A stretch of DNA of 64,000 bases, taken from contig NZ_JAMZCY010000002.1 in the NCBI RefSeq assembly GCF_024519285.1, positions 1 to 64,000 on the forward strand, given 5' to 3'. Positions 1 through 8,908 of this stretch are shown here, in pieces. This DNA comes from Cohnella sp. WQ 127256. Lineage in GTDB: Bacteria; Bacillota; Bacilli; Paenibacillales; Paenibacillaceae. Within the stretch, counting starts at the first letter, position 1. Each line of letters begins with the position of its first letter. Position numbers and translations under genes: made by a program. Below the pieces are notes generated by a model. The model had not been told where the DNA came from. It searched no databases and was given only the letters and a program-made list of their open reading frames with translations.

Positions 1-116
1 GATGAGATTTCCCAATTCGTAAGACCCCTTGAAGAACACGAGGTTGATAGGCTCGGGGTGGAAGCGCAGCAATGTGTGGAGCTGACGAGTACTAATAGGT
101 CGAGGGCTTATCCTAA
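1..116 (+). rRNA. 23S ribosomal RNA, 3' end (partial)
   Basis: The sequence matches the conserved 3' end of bacterial 23S rRNA: the run around 25-60 (ACCCCTTGAAGAACACGAGG, then the GGTTGATAGG type segment) and the terminal GACGAGTACTAATAGGTCG followed by GAGGGCTTATCC. The gene enters from the left edge, so only about the last 116 bases are present. The exact 3' end is set by comparison with other Firmicutes and could move by a few bases. tRNA genes on the same strand follow; no 5S rRNA is visible between them. Confidence 0.95.
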
Positions 117-257
117 GCGAATTGACACTGTAAGACATATGACACACCACTTCTTCTATATAGCTTTACTTCGCATCCAGTTTTCAAGGCGCAAGCCTTG
201 TTCTCTTAATAATGGATTTAACGGTTCAGGTCTTGTACCGAATCGCGTACTTAATGT
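117..257 (+). other. 23S-tRNA spacer without 5S rRNA
   Basis: This 140-base spacer lies between the 23S end and the first tRNA. It holds a short hairpin at 185-200 (CAAGGC, loop GCAA, GCCTTG) followed by TTCTCTT. None of the conserved internal segments of a 5S rRNA, such as the CCATCCCGAACACG block, can be read here. The spacer is therefore processing and antitermination sequence and not a structural RNA. Confidence 0.6.
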
Positions 258-334
258 GGCGGTGTAGCTCAGCTGGCTAGAGCATTCGGTTCATACCCGG
301 AGGGTCGGGGGTTCGAGTCCCTTCGCCGCTACCA
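258..334 (+). tRNA. tRNA-Met (CAU), elongator type
   Basis: A 77-base cloverleaf with encoded CCA. The anticodon loop TTCATAC carries CAT. The acceptor stem GGCGGTG pairs with CGCCGCT with a G-U at position 1-72. An initiator tRNA would have an unpaired first position, and tRNA-Ile2 would have a different acceptor, so the elongator Met assignment is favoured. It is the first of six clustered tRNAs. Confidence 0.93.
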
Positions 335-347
335 CTTATATTCCCAT

Positions 348-423
348 GGAGGCTTAGCTCAGCTGGGAGAGCATCTGCCTTACAAGCAGAGGGTCGGCGG
401 TTCGATCCCGTCAGCCTCCACCA
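348..423 (+). tRNA. tRNA-Val (UAC)
   Basis: A 76-base cloverleaf with encoded CCA. Acceptor GGAGGCT pairs with AGCCTCC. The anticodon stem TCTGC/GCAGA encloses a loop reading TAC, which decodes valine. The T arm shows GGTTCGATCCC. Confidence 0.95.
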
Positions 424-432
424 TAAAAATAC

Positions 433-509
433 GGAGCTGTGGTGTAGTGGCCCAACATGCCTGCCTGTCACGCAGGAGACCGCGGGTTCGAATCCCGTCA
501 GCTCCGCCA
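433..509 (+). tRNA. tRNA-Asp (GUC)
   Basis: A 77-base cloverleaf with encoded CCA. Acceptor GGAGCTG pairs with CAGCTCC, discriminator G. The anticodon loop CTGTCAC gives GTC, which decodes aspartate. The T arm is GGGTTCGAATCCC. Confidence 0.95.
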
Positions 510-526
510 TTTTTTTACTAAAGTAA

Positions 527-602
527 GGCTCGATAGCTCAGCTGGTAGAGCAGAGGACTGAAAATCCTCGTGTCGGCGGTTCGATTCCGTCTCGAGCCAC
601 CA
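527..602 (+). tRNA. tRNA-Phe (GAA)
   Basis: A 76-base cloverleaf with encoded CCA. Acceptor GGCTCGA pairs with TCGAGCC. The anticodon stem GGACT/AATCC encloses GAA, which decodes phenylalanine. Confidence 0.95.
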
Positions 603-637
603 TTATTTATCCGGTTCACCAGACCGGCTTGTATTGT

Positions 638-721
638 GGAGGATTAGCGAAGTGGCCAAACGCGGGAGACTGTAAATCTCTTCCTTCGGGTTCGGTGGTT
701 CAAATCCATCATCCTCCACCA
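638..721 (+). tRNA. tRNA-Tyr (GUA)
   Basis: An 84-base class II tRNA with an extended variable arm (CTTCCTTCGGG region) and encoded CCA. Acceptor GGAGGAT pairs with ATCCTCC. The anticodon loop CTGTAAA reads GTA for tyrosine. The long variable arm and the GTA anticodon agree. Confidence 0.95.
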
Positions 722-731
722 GTTTTATTTC

Positions 732-807
732 GAGCCATTAGCTCAGTTGGTAGAGCACCTGACTTTTAATCAGGGTGTCGAAGGTTCGAGTCCTTCATGG
801 CTCACCA
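732..807 (+). tRNA. tRNA-Lys (UUU)
   Basis: A 76-base cloverleaf with encoded CCA. Acceptor GAGCCAT pairs with ATGGCTC. The anticodon loop CTTTTAA reads TTT for lysine. It is the last tRNA of the cluster and is followed at once by a terminator. Confidence 0.95.
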
Positions 808-820
808 GTTTATCAAACAT

Positions 821-848
821 GCAGACGTGCAAACGTCTGCTTTTTTTG
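821..848 (+). terminator. Terminator of the rRNA/tRNA operon
   Basis: A stem with arms GCAGACGT and ACGTCTGC around a short loop is followed by seven T residues, 14 bases after the tRNA-Lys CCA end. This is a standard intrinsic terminator. Confidence 0.92.
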
Positions 849-924
849 TGTTTATTTTTCGTTGTATGCCTTCAGTGAGGAAAGGGGAATGTTAAGATCA
901 AATCTTTCCACTGGAGGAACACAA

Positions 925-1872
925 ATGATCTATATATATGCTTTAGCATTCTCATTTACACTGGTCATCGTACTTGTTCCCCTTATTCGAAAAGTAGCCA
1001 TTCATTATAAATTCGTGGATAAGCCAACACGTCGCAAAATTCATGCTGAGCCCGTACCGTTGTCCGGAGGTGTGGCGATATTTGTCGGGGTAGTCTTAAC
1101 GTCTTTCATGTTTATGGGACATCCTGCATTATTTCGTACAATTCTTATCGGTGGGATTGCCCTTGTTGTGACCGGACTCGTTGATGATGGTTATAAATCT
1201 AGAAGTCGGGAATTCCCAGTGTGGCCAAGATTGTTGGTCTATATCGTTGTTGCATGTATCCCCGTTTGGCAAGGCATCTCCATTCATGGTATGTCCTCTC
1301 TCTCCTCATCATCGATGATCTTGTTTTCACAAACGATGGCAGCTGTGATTACGATTATCTGGGTTTTCTCGCTAATAAACATGCTAAATTTTATCGATGG
1401 GGTAGACGGTTTGGCTTCTGGGATATGTGTGATATCCGCTTTAACTTTATTTGTCGTATCGTTAATTTTCAATCATACAGAAACAGCGATGGTTGCCATT
1501 GCATTGGCAGGCTCTTGTTTAGCCTTCCTAACGTATAACTTTCATCCCGCGCGTATATTCATGGGGGATGCGGGAGCTACGTTCCTCGGTTATACCCTAG
1601 CAGTCACCGCTATAGATGGAACTCTGAAAGGGGCTACACTCGTTTCCTTATCGGTCCCTTTACTTGCACTTGGAGTACCCATCTTAGATACGGTCATTGT
1701 TTTCTCCAGAAGATTAATTGTGGGGAAAGGGCTGCATCATGCTGACAATCTACATACACACCATAGCCTAATGAAATGGGGACTCACACAAGTTCAAACG
1801 GTTTCATTTCTATACTTAATAGCAGCAGTGTTCTCCTTGCTGTCTATCGTTATTCTACTGATCCTTCGTTGA
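925..1872 (+). CDS. tagO: Undecaprenyl-phosphate GlcNAc-1-phosphate transferase (TagO/WecA type)
   Basis: A 315-residue polytopic membrane enzyme of the MraY/WecA/TagO family. It loads a sugar 1-phosphate, probably GlcNAc-1-P, onto undecaprenyl phosphate to start teichoic acid or other wall glycopolymer synthesis. Visible family motifs are the DD pair at 87-88, the NxxNFIDGVDG block at 152-162, GDAG at 214-217 and the cytoplasmic His motif HTHH at 277-280. About ten hydrophobic segments run through the protein. The ATG at 925 has GGAGG eight bases upstream. An in-frame ATG at 889 with AAAGGGG upstream would add 12 residues and cannot be excluded. MraY itself is less likely because the gene lies outside a division and wall cluster. 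The substrate is inferred from the family. Confidence 0.85.
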   Translation: MIYIYALAFSFTLVIVLVPLIRKVAIHYKFVDKPTRRKIHAEPVPLSGGVAIFVGVVLTSFMFMGHPALFRTILIGGIALVVTGLVDDGYKSRSREFPVWPRLLVYIVVACIPVWQGISIHGMSSLSSSSMILFSQTMAAVITIIWVFSLINMLNFIDGVDGLASGICVISALTLFVVSLIFNHTETAMVAIALAGSCLAFLTYNFHPARIFMGDAGATFLGYTLAVTAIDGTLKGATLVSLSVPLLALGVPILDTVIVFSRRLIVGKGLHHADNLHTHHSLMKWGLTQVQTVSFLYLIAAVFSLLSIVILLILR

Positions 1873-1944
1873 TGATCCCCGTATAGGTGTTAAGTATGAT
1901 ACAATGACGCATATATTGCTGATCATCGCTGACAAGGGGCATCA

Positions 1945-3042
1945 ATGATGAATAAAACCAAGCTACAACAATTGGGACAACTATTGAATGCATCGGTCGT
2001 GTCTAAAGTACTGACGGCAGCCGATTGGGAAAAAGAAGGCGGAAAGAAACATCCCGAGGTCGGAGATGCGATTCAACTTAAGAAGGCTTGTTTAATGCTT
2101 GCTCGCGTAAATGGATCAGAGCTACAATGCATTGAAGTTGCATCAATATTGACACCTGTTGAAAAGCAATTGCTAGGTTGGGTAATCCAACAAGAAGGTT
2201 CTCGTCCCATTTCTTCCGGAGCTTCGGATTTGGAGCGTCAGGCAAGACGGTTCGGTGATTGGATTCAGCAATCTGTAACTGCAGGTGAGTGGCGAGCGGA
2301 GGTTCCTGATCGTATGGAGCTTCGCAATCGTTTATTTGATGGGATGGTTCCATTCCTGCTTTTGTGTGAGCAATTGGAGGAGAAAGAACCTTCATATGGA
2401 GAGCTTGAGAAGACGATTCGTTCGTTTATTTCAGATGAAACCTTGCTTATTCCACTTAGGGAACACGAGTGGCTTATTCTAAGCAGTGATCGAGTATTGA
2501 TGGAGGCAGATGCCGAAAGCGATGAGGTTCTCGGTCATGAGGAGGTCAAAGAAACCCTTGCAACACTGGCAGAAGGACTTCATCAGTTGATTACAGGTGA
2601 ATGGGGCGGTGAGTGTCACATTGCGGTAGGAGAACCCATTGTTCCCTCTGAAAGTGTTGTTCGCATTGTTGGGACATTACGGGAGACGATATTTCTTGGT
2701 CGCAAGTTTCACGTAGGCATGCAAATCCATTTGCCATGGCTCGTTCATCTGGAGAGATTACTAAGTGGTATCCCTGAGATGGTAAGATCACGTTTTGTGG
2801 AAGAAATGATGGGAAGACCTGATATGTTTACTGATTCAGAGACGGTTTCAACACTAGATGCCTTCTTTTCCATGGACTGCAATGTCAGTGAAACCGCCAA
2901 AAAATTATATATCCATCGCAATACTCTATTATATAGATTAGATAAAATTAAGCACGAAGCAGGCTTGGACGTACGTTCCTTCAATGACGCAGTATTGGTG
3001 CGCATATTATTGCTATTGTACAAAGTCACGAAAAGGAAATGA
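1945..3042 (+). CDS. PucR/CdaR-like transcriptional regulator
   Basis: A 365-residue protein whose C-terminal 60 residues form a PucR-type helix-turn-helix (CNVSETAKKLYIHRNTLLYR, then LDKIKHEAGLD), the family hallmark near the C-terminus. The N-terminal and central parts show no recognised ligand-binding motif and may form a diverged GGDEF-like or sensory region. Starts at 1945 and 1948 are adjacent ATGs; AAGGGG upstream serves either. The next gene on the same strand is a sugar-ABC ATPase 92 bases away, so control of that gene is plausible but only inferred from position. Confidence 0.7.
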   Translation: MMNKTKLQQLGQLLNASVVSKVLTAADWEKEGGKKHPEVGDAIQLKKACLMLARVNGSELQCIEVASILTPVEKQLLGWVIQQEGSRPISSGASDLERQARRFGDWIQQSVTAGEWRAEVPDRMELRNRLFDGMVPFLLLCEQLEEKEPSYGELEKTIRSFISDETLLIPLREHEWLILSSDRVLMEADAESDEVLGHEEVKETLATLAEGLHQLITGEWGGECHIAVGEPIVPSESVVRIVGTLRETIFLGRKFHVGMQIHLPWLVHLERLLSGIPEMVRSRFVEEMMGRPDMFTDSETVSTLDAFFSMDCNVSETAKKLYIHRNTLLYRLDKIKHEAGLDVRSFNDAVLVRILLLLYKVTKRK

Positions 3043-3133
3043 ATTTTTTGTACGCTTTGTGCATAGTCATTTAGCCCTGGTGTGAGGTAGAATAATCCTG
3101 TACCTTCAAAAGAATTTTAGGGGGAAATGTACA

Positions 3134-4255
3134 ATGGCAGGCGTTCGCTTAGAAAATGTGTACAAAAAATATGCAGGTACCGATAAAGCTTCGGTAACCG
3201 ACTTTTGCCTGGATATCCAGGACAAAGAATTCCTTGTTCTCGTTGGTCCTTCCGGTTGCGGTAAATCGACCACACTGCGTATGATCGCAGGTCTAGAAGA
3301 AATTTCCGAAGGCAAGCTGTACATTGGTGATCGTGTTGTGAATGACGTAGCGCCGAAAGACCGCGACATCGCAATGGTATTCCAATCTTACGCCTTGTAT
3401 CCTCATATGAACGTATATCAAAACATGGCATTCGGTTTGAAATTGCGTAAATTCCGCAAAGACGAAATCGAACGTCGTGTACGCGAGGCAGCTCGCACAC
3501 TCGAAATCGAGCACTTGCTTGATCGTAAACCGAAAGCATTGTCCGGGGGCCAACGTCAACGTGTTGCCTTGGGTCGTGCAATCGTTCGTGAACCGCAAGT
3601 CTTCTTGATGGATGAGCCACTTTCCAACTTGGATGCTAAATTGCGTACGCAAATGCGTGCTAACATCAGTAAATTGATGAAGCGTCTTGAAACAACTTGT
3701 ATCTACGTTACCCATGACCAAACAGAAGCGATGACAATGGGCGATCGTATCGTAGTTATGAAAGACGGTTTCATTCAACAAGCAGGTACTCCTGACGAGC
3801 TTTACAACCACCCACTTAACCTGTTCGTTGCAGGCTTCATGGGAGCTCCATCCATGAACTTCATCACTGGTCAATTGGTTGAAGAAGGCGGATCTGTTCG
3901 TTTCCGTGCTACAGGCTTCAACGTTGAAGTTCCTGAAGGCAAAGCGAAAGCACTTCGTGCTAAAGGCTACATTGGCCGCGAGATCATTTTTGGAGTTCGT
4001 CCAGAAGATCTTCACGAAGAGCCTGTATTCATCGAAGCTTCTCCAAACAGCATCGTGAATGCAACAATCGAAGTATCCGAGAACTTGGGTCACGAGATGT
4101 TCCTCTACTTGAACGGTTTGGGTAAAGACAACGTTATCGCCCGTGTTGATGGACGTTCTGGCCTTCGCGAGAACCAAAACATTAAGCTTGCAGTCGACAT
4201 GAACAAAATTCATGTTTTCGACAAAGACTCGGAATTGAACATTTTCGAAGGCTAA
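3134..4255 (+). CDS. msmX: Multi-sugar ABC transporter ATPase (MsmX/UgpC family)
   Basis: A 373-residue nucleotide-binding subunit of CUT1-type carbohydrate importers. Walker A is GPSGCGKST at 38-46, the ABC signature LSGGQ is at 136-140, Walker B VFLMDEP follows at 156-162, and the C-terminal third is the OB-fold regulatory region of the MalK/UgpC group (GVRPED motif near 290). No permease or binding-protein genes lie beside it, which is typical of MsmX, a shared ATPase that energises several importers. The importer at 51829-54902 has no ATPase and is a candidate partner. Codon use is noticeably more uniform than in neighbours, as in highly expressed genes. RBS AGGGGGA precedes the ATG. Confidence 0.9.
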   Translation: MAGVRLENVYKKYAGTDKASVTDFCLDIQDKEFLVLVGPSGCGKSTTLRMIAGLEEISEGKLYIGDRVVNDVAPKDRDIAMVFQSYALYPHMNVYQNMAFGLKLRKFRKDEIERRVREAARTLEIEHLLDRKPKALSGGQRQRVALGRAIVREPQVFLMDEPLSNLDAKLRTQMRANISKLMKRLETTCIYVTHDQTEAMTMGDRIVVMKDGFIQQAGTPDELYNHPLNLFVAGFMGAPSMNFITGQLVEEGGSVRFRATGFNVEVPEGKAKALRAKGYIGREIIFGVRPEDLHEEPVFIEASPNSIVNATIEVSENLGHEMFLYLNGLGKDNVIARVDGRSGLRENQNIKLAVDMNKIHVFDKDSELNIFEG

Positions 4256-4267
4256 TACTTCACATGA

Positions 4268-4306
4268 ACGGAAACCGTTCGGCCATTGGCTGGACGGTTT
4301 TCTTGT
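4268..4306 (+). terminator. Terminator after the msmX-like gene
   Basis: An imperfect stem pairs GAAACCGTTCGGCC with GGCTGGACGGTTTTC around a small loop and runs into TTTTC. It lies just after the stop codon of the ATPase gene. Confidence 0.75.
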
Positions 4307-4328
4307 ATAACTAAAAGTAAAAATTGCT

Positions 4329-4357
4329 TTGTTAGATTATTTTCGTTACGATAAATA
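4329..4357 (+). promoter_or_regulatory. Possible sigma-A promoter of the hprK operon
   Basis: TTGTTA (4329-4334), a 17-base spacer and TAAATA (4352-4357) lie 27 bases before the hprK start codon. The -35 is good and the -10 moderate. It is placed by eye. Confidence 0.4.
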
Positions 4358-4383
4358 AGGAAAATTAGGAAAGGAGCTGTACG

Positions 4384-5316
4384 ATGGCTAAAAAAGTGAG
4401 AGTATCTGAACTCGTGCAGCAGTTTCACCTCGAAATTGTCGCGGGTGAAGATGGATTGCGTCGGACAATTATAACAGATGACTTGAACCGTCCGGGTCTA
4501 GAGATGGCTGGCTATTTCAACTATTATCCGACAGAGCGGGCACAAATGCTTGGACGTACTGAGCTTGCATTTTTAGAGACGTTAACCACGGATGAGCGTC
4601 GTGATCGCATGGAGCGATTATGTCATGAAGAAACGCCTTGTATTATCATAACTCGTGGGCTAGATATTCCGAGTGAATTGATTGAAATTGCAAATGAGAG
4701 ACATTTTCCTGTCCTTAGAAGTTCAGTTGCGACTACGATTCTCCTCAGCCGGATTACGAACTTTCTGGAGAAGAAGCTTGCTCCGTCCGTTACAATTCAT
4801 GGCGTACTCGTTGATGTTTACGGCGTGGGGATGCTTATTACCGGAGGTAGTGGCATCGGTAAAAGTGAGACAGCACTTGAACTCGTTAAGCGGGGGCATC
4901 GCTTGATAGCGGATGATGCTGTAGAGATACGTCAAACTTCTGACAATCACCTGTTCGGTACAGCACCTGATTTGATTCGTCATTTGCTTGAGATTCGCGG
5001 TCTAGGAATTTTAAATGTGATGACTTTGTTTGGAGCTGGAGCGGTAAGAAATCAGACCGGGATCAGCTTGGTCGTCAAGCTGGAGAACTGGCAGCAGGAT
5101 AAGCAATACGACCGTCTCGGATTAGATGAAGAAACGACTAAGATCATTGAGTCGGAAGTGCCGTTGTTAACAGTACCTGTCCGACCTGGACGGAACTTAG
5201 CGGTCATTCTGGAAGTGGCAGCTATGAATTTCCGTTTGAAACGGATGGGTTATAATGCTGCACTACAATTTACGAATAAGTTGACTGAAGCGATTTCCGA
5301 AGAGGAATACGAGTAA
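4384..5316 (+). CDS. hprK: HPr kinase/phosphorylase
   Basis: A 310-residue bifunctional enzyme that phosphorylates HPr on Ser46 using ATP or pyrophosphate and removes the phosphate by phosphorolysis, which sets CcpA-dependent carbon catabolite repression. The N-terminal domain (about 1-130) precedes the catalytic domain with the P-loop GGSGIGKS at 154-161, the conserved ADD at 176-178 and the HprK signature beginning [10 protein letters not shown] near 203. Length is as in Bacillus. A good RBS (AGGAAAGGAG) precedes the ATG. It heads an operon with lgt, ppaX and a yvoF-like gene, the same order as in B. subtilis. Its substrate HPr is encoded at 23956 in this window. Confidence 0.97.
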   Translation: MAKKVRVSELVQQFHLEIVAGEDGLRRTIITDDLNRPGLEMAGYFNYYPTERAQMLGRTELAFLETLTTDERRDRMERLCHEETPCIIITRGLDIPSELIEIANERHFPVLRSSVATTILLSRITNFLEKKLAPSVTIHGVLVDVYGVGMLITGGSGIGKSETALELVKRGHRLIADDAVEIRQTSDNHLFGTAPDLIRHLLEIRGLGILNVMTLFGAGAVRNQTGISLVVKLENWQQDKQYDRLGLDEETTKIIESEVPLLTVPVRPGRNLAVILEVAAMNFRLKRMGYNAALQFTNKLTEAISEEEYE

Positions 5317-5333
5317 ACTATTGGAGGTTGAAG

Positions 5334-6329
5334 ATGTTCAATTTACTTTTGGATCCAATTGCATTTGCGATTGGACCGTTAACGGTACATTGGTATGGGA
5401 TCATCCTAGGATTGGCAGCCCTATCTGGATTGCTAATCGCAGTACAAGAGGGTAAGCGATTTGGCATTAACCCTGACTTCTTTCTTGATTTAATGCTTTA
5501 TGGAGTGCCTTCCTCAATCATAGTGGCACGTTTATACTATGTCGCATTCAAATGGGGATATTACAGTGAGCATCCAGGTGAGATTTTTCAAATCTGGAAT
5601 GGTGGAATCGCGATCTATGGTGCGTTAATTGGAGCATTGCTGTGCGGATTTTTCTATATTCGTGCCAAAGGCTACGACTTCTGGCGGATCGTCGATATTT
5701 GTGCACCATCCTTGCTGATTGGTCAAATGATCGGGCGTTGGGGTAACTTCGTCAATCAGGAAGCTTATGGCGGAGAAGTAGAACGATCTTTCTTAACCGA
5801 TAAGTTACATATCCCATCTTTTATTGTTGATCAGATGAACGTTAGCGGAGTTTATCATCATCCGACCTTCTTGTATGAATCGTTATGGAGCTTACTAGGT
5901 TTAGTTGTATTGTTCGTCATCAGACGTCGGAAGTTCCTTCGTGCAGGTGAGTTGTTTTTTGTATATTTCATTTGGTACTCGATTGGTCGTTTTTTTATCG
6001 AGGCACTTCGTACAGACAGCTTGGCGTTTAAAGGTCCAGAGTGGTTGAAATCATTTTTGGATGCGATATGGTCACCAATGACGACGTTGTTCGAACAGGG
6101 ATACTTGAACCCAGCAGAAGGTAATATACGTATTTCGCAATTTTTGGCGCTTCTGATTATTATCGGGGGTATCGCTCTGATTGTCGTACGTCGCCAACTA
6201 GGGTGGGCCAAACAAAGATATACAGACCCGCTTATTAACCGTAAAGCTACAGAAGCTGTAGTTGTAACAGAAGAAACGGAGCCTAGCGAGAATGACACAA
6301 CAAAAGAAGATCACGACCGTACTGTTTGA
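5334..6329 (+). CDS. lgt: Prolipoprotein diacylglyceryl transferase
   Basis: A 331-residue membrane enzyme that transfers diacylglycerol from phosphatidylglycerol to the lipobox cysteine of prelipoproteins. The Lgt signature GRWGNFVNQEAYG lies at 134-146, and about seven membrane segments are visible. The conserved HW pair after the first segment is present. The ATG at 5334 is chosen because GGAGG at 5323-5327 is six bases away; a TTG at 5328 directly abuts that RBS. At least five lipoproteins that Lgt would modify are encoded in this window. The last 30 residues are charged and its end overlaps ppaX by 38 bases. Confidence 0.96.
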   Translation: MFNLLLDPIAFAIGPLTVHWYGIILGLAALSGLLIAVQEGKRFGINPDFFLDLMLYGVPSSIIVARLYYVAFKWGYYSEHPGEIFQIWNGGIAIYGALIGALLCGFFYIRAKGYDFWRIVDICAPSLLIGQMIGRWGNFVNQEAYGGEVERSFLTDKLHIPSFIVDQMNVSGVYHHPTFLYESLWSLLGLVVLFVIRRRKFLRAGELFFVYFIWYSIGRFFIEALRTDSLAFKGPEWLKSFLDAIWSPMTTLFEQGYLNPAEGNIRISQFLALLIIIGGIALIVVRRQLGWAKQRYTDPLINRKATEAVVVTEETEPSENDTTKEDHDRTV

Positions 6330-6966
6330 TCTCGATGGTACAATCATTGATACGAATGAGCTCATTATCCAGTCTTTCTTCCATGCTTTGAAGGGTGTAG
6401 TTCCTGAAGGCTTTAGTAGGGAGCACATTATCCCAAGTATGGGACAACCGTTAACGATGCAGCTACAGCATTTCTCAGGGCAGGAAGACGTAGCGATGCT
6501 AACGCAGGCTTATCGGGAGTACAACCATCTTCGTCATGACGAGATGGTTGCTTTGTTCCCCGGCGTAGCTGAGGTCGTCTCTCAATTACATCATGCAGGG
6601 GTCAAGCTTGGCATCGTTACGACGAAAATGAGAGCTACATCTATTCGTGCATTAGAGCTTTTAGGTATATATCAATACATGGGGACAATTGTCTCCTTGG
6701 ATGATGTAGAGCATGCTAAACCACATCCAGAGCCGGTAGCTAAAGCTATTCAAGCGCTAGGCTCGAATCCGGAAGAAACACTCATGATCGGAGATAGCTC
6801 GGTTGACATGCAATCGGCGATAGCTGCGGGAGCCATTCCTGTTGGCGTGGTCTGGTCCTTAAAAGGGGAGGATCATCTATTCGAGACTGGAGCTGTTCAT
6901 ATGCTACACGAGATGAATGAGCTTCTCTCCTTATGTGGAATCGAGAATGAGGGTGTCGAAGGTTGA
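6292..6966 (+). CDS. ppaX: Pyrophosphatase PpaX (HAD family)
   Basis: A 224-residue HAD-superfamily hydrolase with motif I FDLDGT (12-17), motif II serine/threonine region GIVTTKM, motif III lysine in the HAKPHPEP segment and motif IV GDSSVDM. In Bacillus PpaX hydrolyses the pyrophosphate made when HprK dephosphorylates HPr-Ser-P, and its place directly after hprK and lgt supports that role here. Family members resemble phosphoglycolate phosphatases, so sequence alone would not settle the substrate; the operon does. The start overlaps the lgt end, which implies translational coupling. Confidence 0.88.
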   Translation: MTQQKKITTVLFDLDGTIIDTNELIIQSFFHALKGVVPEGFSREHIIPSMGQPLTMQLQHFSGQEDVAMLTQAYREYNHLRHDEMVALFPGVAEVVSQLHHAGVKLGIVTTKMRATSIRALELLGIYQYMGTIVSLDDVEHAKPHPEPVAKAIQALGSNPEETLMIGDSSVDMQSAIAAGAIPVGVVWSLKGEDHLFETGAVHMLHEMNELLSLCGIENEGVEG

Positions 6967-7436
6967 GAAATGTAGAGCGGTATCCGGTGGAAGGACCGAA
7001 TGCGCTTTGGCAGGTATATCGAACGGTATCACGATTTAAGGCTATTCGTAATTTCATATTCATTCAAGTGACCCGATATTGCCCAAGCTTACCCGTGAAA
7101 AATTGGATTTATAGACGCATACTCGGTATGAAGGTGGGACGTCATACGGCGTTCGCCCTTATGGTGATGGTAGACGTCTTTTTTCCAGAGCGGATTACGG
7201 TTGGTGACAACTCGATCATTGGGTATAATTCAACCCTACTAACGCATGAATACTTAATTGAAGAATACCGCTTAGGAAATATTGTAATTGGTTCTAATGT
7301 CATGATCGGTGCTAATGTAACGATTCTGCCGGGAGTCACTATCGGAGATGGAGCTATTGTCGCAGCAGGTGCTGTTGTTCATAAGGATGTTGCACCTCAC
7401 TCTCGTGTGGGTGGAAATCCCTTAAGGGAGCTCTAA
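6963..7436 (+). CDS. Acyltransferase, left-handed beta-helix type (YvoF-like)
   Basis: A 157-residue protein with hexapeptide repeats in the C-terminal half (IVIGSNVMIGANVTILPGVT and following), the mark of LbetaH O-acetyltransferases. The C-terminal GGNPLREL is typical of the maltose/galactoside acetyltransferase group. Translation begins at a TTG overlapping the ppaX stop (TTGA). The B. subtilis counterpart yvoF lies at the same operon position. The acceptor substrate is unknown. Confidence 0.8.
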   Translation: MRNVERYPVEGPNALWQVYRTVSRFKAIRNFIFIQVTRYCPSLPVKNWIYRRILGMKVGRHTAFALMVMVDVFFPERITVGDNSIIGYNSTLLTHEYLIEEYRLGNIVIGSNVMIGANVTILPGVTIGDGAIVAAGAVVHKDVAPHSRVGGNPLREL

Positions 7437-7460
7437 GCGATAATAGATCGGCAAATTTGC

Positions 7461-7497
7461 AACCGCCTGAATGCCTTTGTGGCACTAGGTGGTTTTG
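7461..7497 (+). terminator. Terminator of the hprK operon
   Basis: AACCGCCT pairs with AGGTGGTT across an inner TGCC/GGCA helix and runs into TTTTGTTG. It lies 24 bases after the yvoF-like stop codon and before the his promoter. Confidence 0.75.
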
Positions 7498-7555
7498 TTG
7501 TATAAGGGTAAAGATTGAGTTCTAGCGGGTACAATTTTCACCTCATTGCACGGGA

Positions 7556-7584
7556 TTGACGGAGCAGGGTCATCGTGATAATAT
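7556..7584 (+). promoter_or_regulatory. Sigma-A promoter of the histidine operon
   Basis: TTGACG (7556-7561) and TAATAT (7579-7584) are separated by exactly 17 bases. The transcript would have a leader of about 95 bases before hisZ. No T-box, leader peptide rich in histidine codons or terminator is visible in that leader. Confidence 0.75.
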
Positions 7585-7684
7585 ACGACTAAAGCTTTAT
7601 TTTGGCAGTATGGTAACTTGGTAGTGCATTAACGTACTAAAGTGTAAAAAGAGCGATCTTTTCGATAGAGATGGGGCTGCGATT

Positions 7685-8908
7685 ATGACGAAACCAAAAG
7701 TATTCGAAAAACCGACAGGGGTTAAAGATTATTTGCCTCACGCGGTAACTAAGCTGCGTCGCATCGAACGCAACGTGCTGGAGTGTATGCGTCTGTGGGG
7801 ATATGAGCAAATCATGACTCCGACAATTGAATATTACGATACGGTGGGTGTGGCTAGTGCCACTTCTGACCAGAAGCTATTCAAGCTGTTGAATCAGCGT
7901 GGGACGACGATTGTACTCCGATCTGATATGACGGCTCCGATCGCGCGGGTGGTTGGTTCACTGCTTAAGGATGAACCTTTTCCCATTCGACTCAGCTATC
8001 ACGGCAATGTATTCCGGGCATTCGAAGAAGAAGGCGGTCGAGAAGCAGAGTTTTACCAGACAGGCCTAGAGCTTGTAGGGGACTCCTCTCCTGAAGCAGA
8101 TGCGGAAGTGATTGCTCTGGCGATTGCATCTTTGCAGGCTGCGGGTGTGCAATCATTTAAAATCGCGATGGGCCATGTTGGCTTCCTAAACGGGTTGTTC
8201 CAGGAAACGTTGCCTGGTCTTGAAAGCGAGCAGGAAGCACTGAAGGCGTGCTTATTACAACGTGACCACGTCGGTTACCGCGATGTTATTCGCACGTTAT
8301 CGCTTGACGCAGCTTGGAAGCGGGAGCTTGAGGATATTTTGCGTCTCCGTGGGGGACAGGAAGTATGCGTTCAAGCGCTAGAGCTTAGCGTGAATGAAGG
8401 CGCTCAGGCGGCAATTAAGCATCTATGCGAAGTATGGGATGTTTTGGAGGCCTACGGCATCCAGGAGCATGTATTGATTGATTTGACGATGATTGGGGAT
8501 TTCTCTTATTACACCGGGATGACTTTTGAGGGCTATGCTTCTCATTTAGGCTTTCCGGTATGTAGTGGGGGGAGATATGATAACTTGCTTGCTCAATTCG
8601 GACGTCCGGCGCATGCAACAGGCTTCGCTCTGAAAACAACTAGAATTCTAGAGGTTGTTGATGACGTGTTGGAAGAACAGGAGCGCTGCTTGATCCTATA
8701 TGACTCGAACGAGCGGAGACAGGCATTACAGGATGCGGAGCATCGGCGTAAGGCTGGGCAGATTGTAGTAACGGCTGTCTATTCTCCTGAAGATGAGGAG
8801 CAGCTAACTGTAAGGCAATGGGAAGGTGGTACCGAAAAGATCACCTACCGAGGGATACAATACGGATATGTGGTTAGGATCGGCAAGGAAGTGGAGGGAT
8901 TGTCATGA
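7685..8908 (+). CDS. hisZ: ATP phosphoribosyltransferase regulatory subunit HisZ
   Basis: A 407-residue histidyl-tRNA synthetase paralogue without aminoacylation activity that assembles with short-form HisG and makes it responsive to histidine. Class II synthetase motifs are recognisable: motif 2 region around [20 protein letters not shown] and the motif 3-like GGRYDNLL followed by ATGFAL. The anticodon-binding domain of a true HisRS is absent or replaced. It opens the his operon and overlaps hisG by four bases. A short HisG directly downstream confirms the HisZ assignment over HisRS. Confidence 0.95.
   Translation: MTKPKVFEKPTGVKDYLPHAVTKLRRIERNVLECMRLWGYEQIMTPTIEYYDTVGVASATSDQKLFKLLNQRGTTIVLRSDMTAPIARVVGSLLKDEPFPIRLSYHGNVFRAFEEEGGREAEFYQTGLELVGDSSPEADAEVIALAIASLQAAGVQSFKIAMGHVGFLNGLFQETLPGLESEQEALKACLLQRDHVGYRDVIRTLSLDAAWKRELEDILRLRGGQEVCVQALELSVNEGAQAAIKHLCEVWDVLEAYGIQEHVLIDLTMIGDFSYYTGMTFEGYASHLGFPVCSGGRYDNLLAQFGRPAHATGFALKTTRILEVVDDVLEEQERCLILYDSNERRQALQDAEHRRKAGQIVVTAVYSPEDEEQLTVRQWEGGTEKITYRGIQYGYVVRIGKEVEGLS

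Noticed and set aside
775..924. Upstream extension of the TagO-like gene to 775
   Set aside because: The first codons lie in the tRNA-Lys gene and the frame passes through the rRNA operon terminator.
3293..4213. 306-codon minus-strand frame opposite the msmX-like gene
   Set aside because: The plus strand encodes a complete ABC ATPase with all motifs. The antisense frame reflects biased codon use and has no family features.
8822..8838. T-box-like text GGTGGTACCG
   Set aside because: It lies inside hisZ coding sequence, with no stem I, no terminator and no aminoacyl-tRNA-related gene directly downstream.
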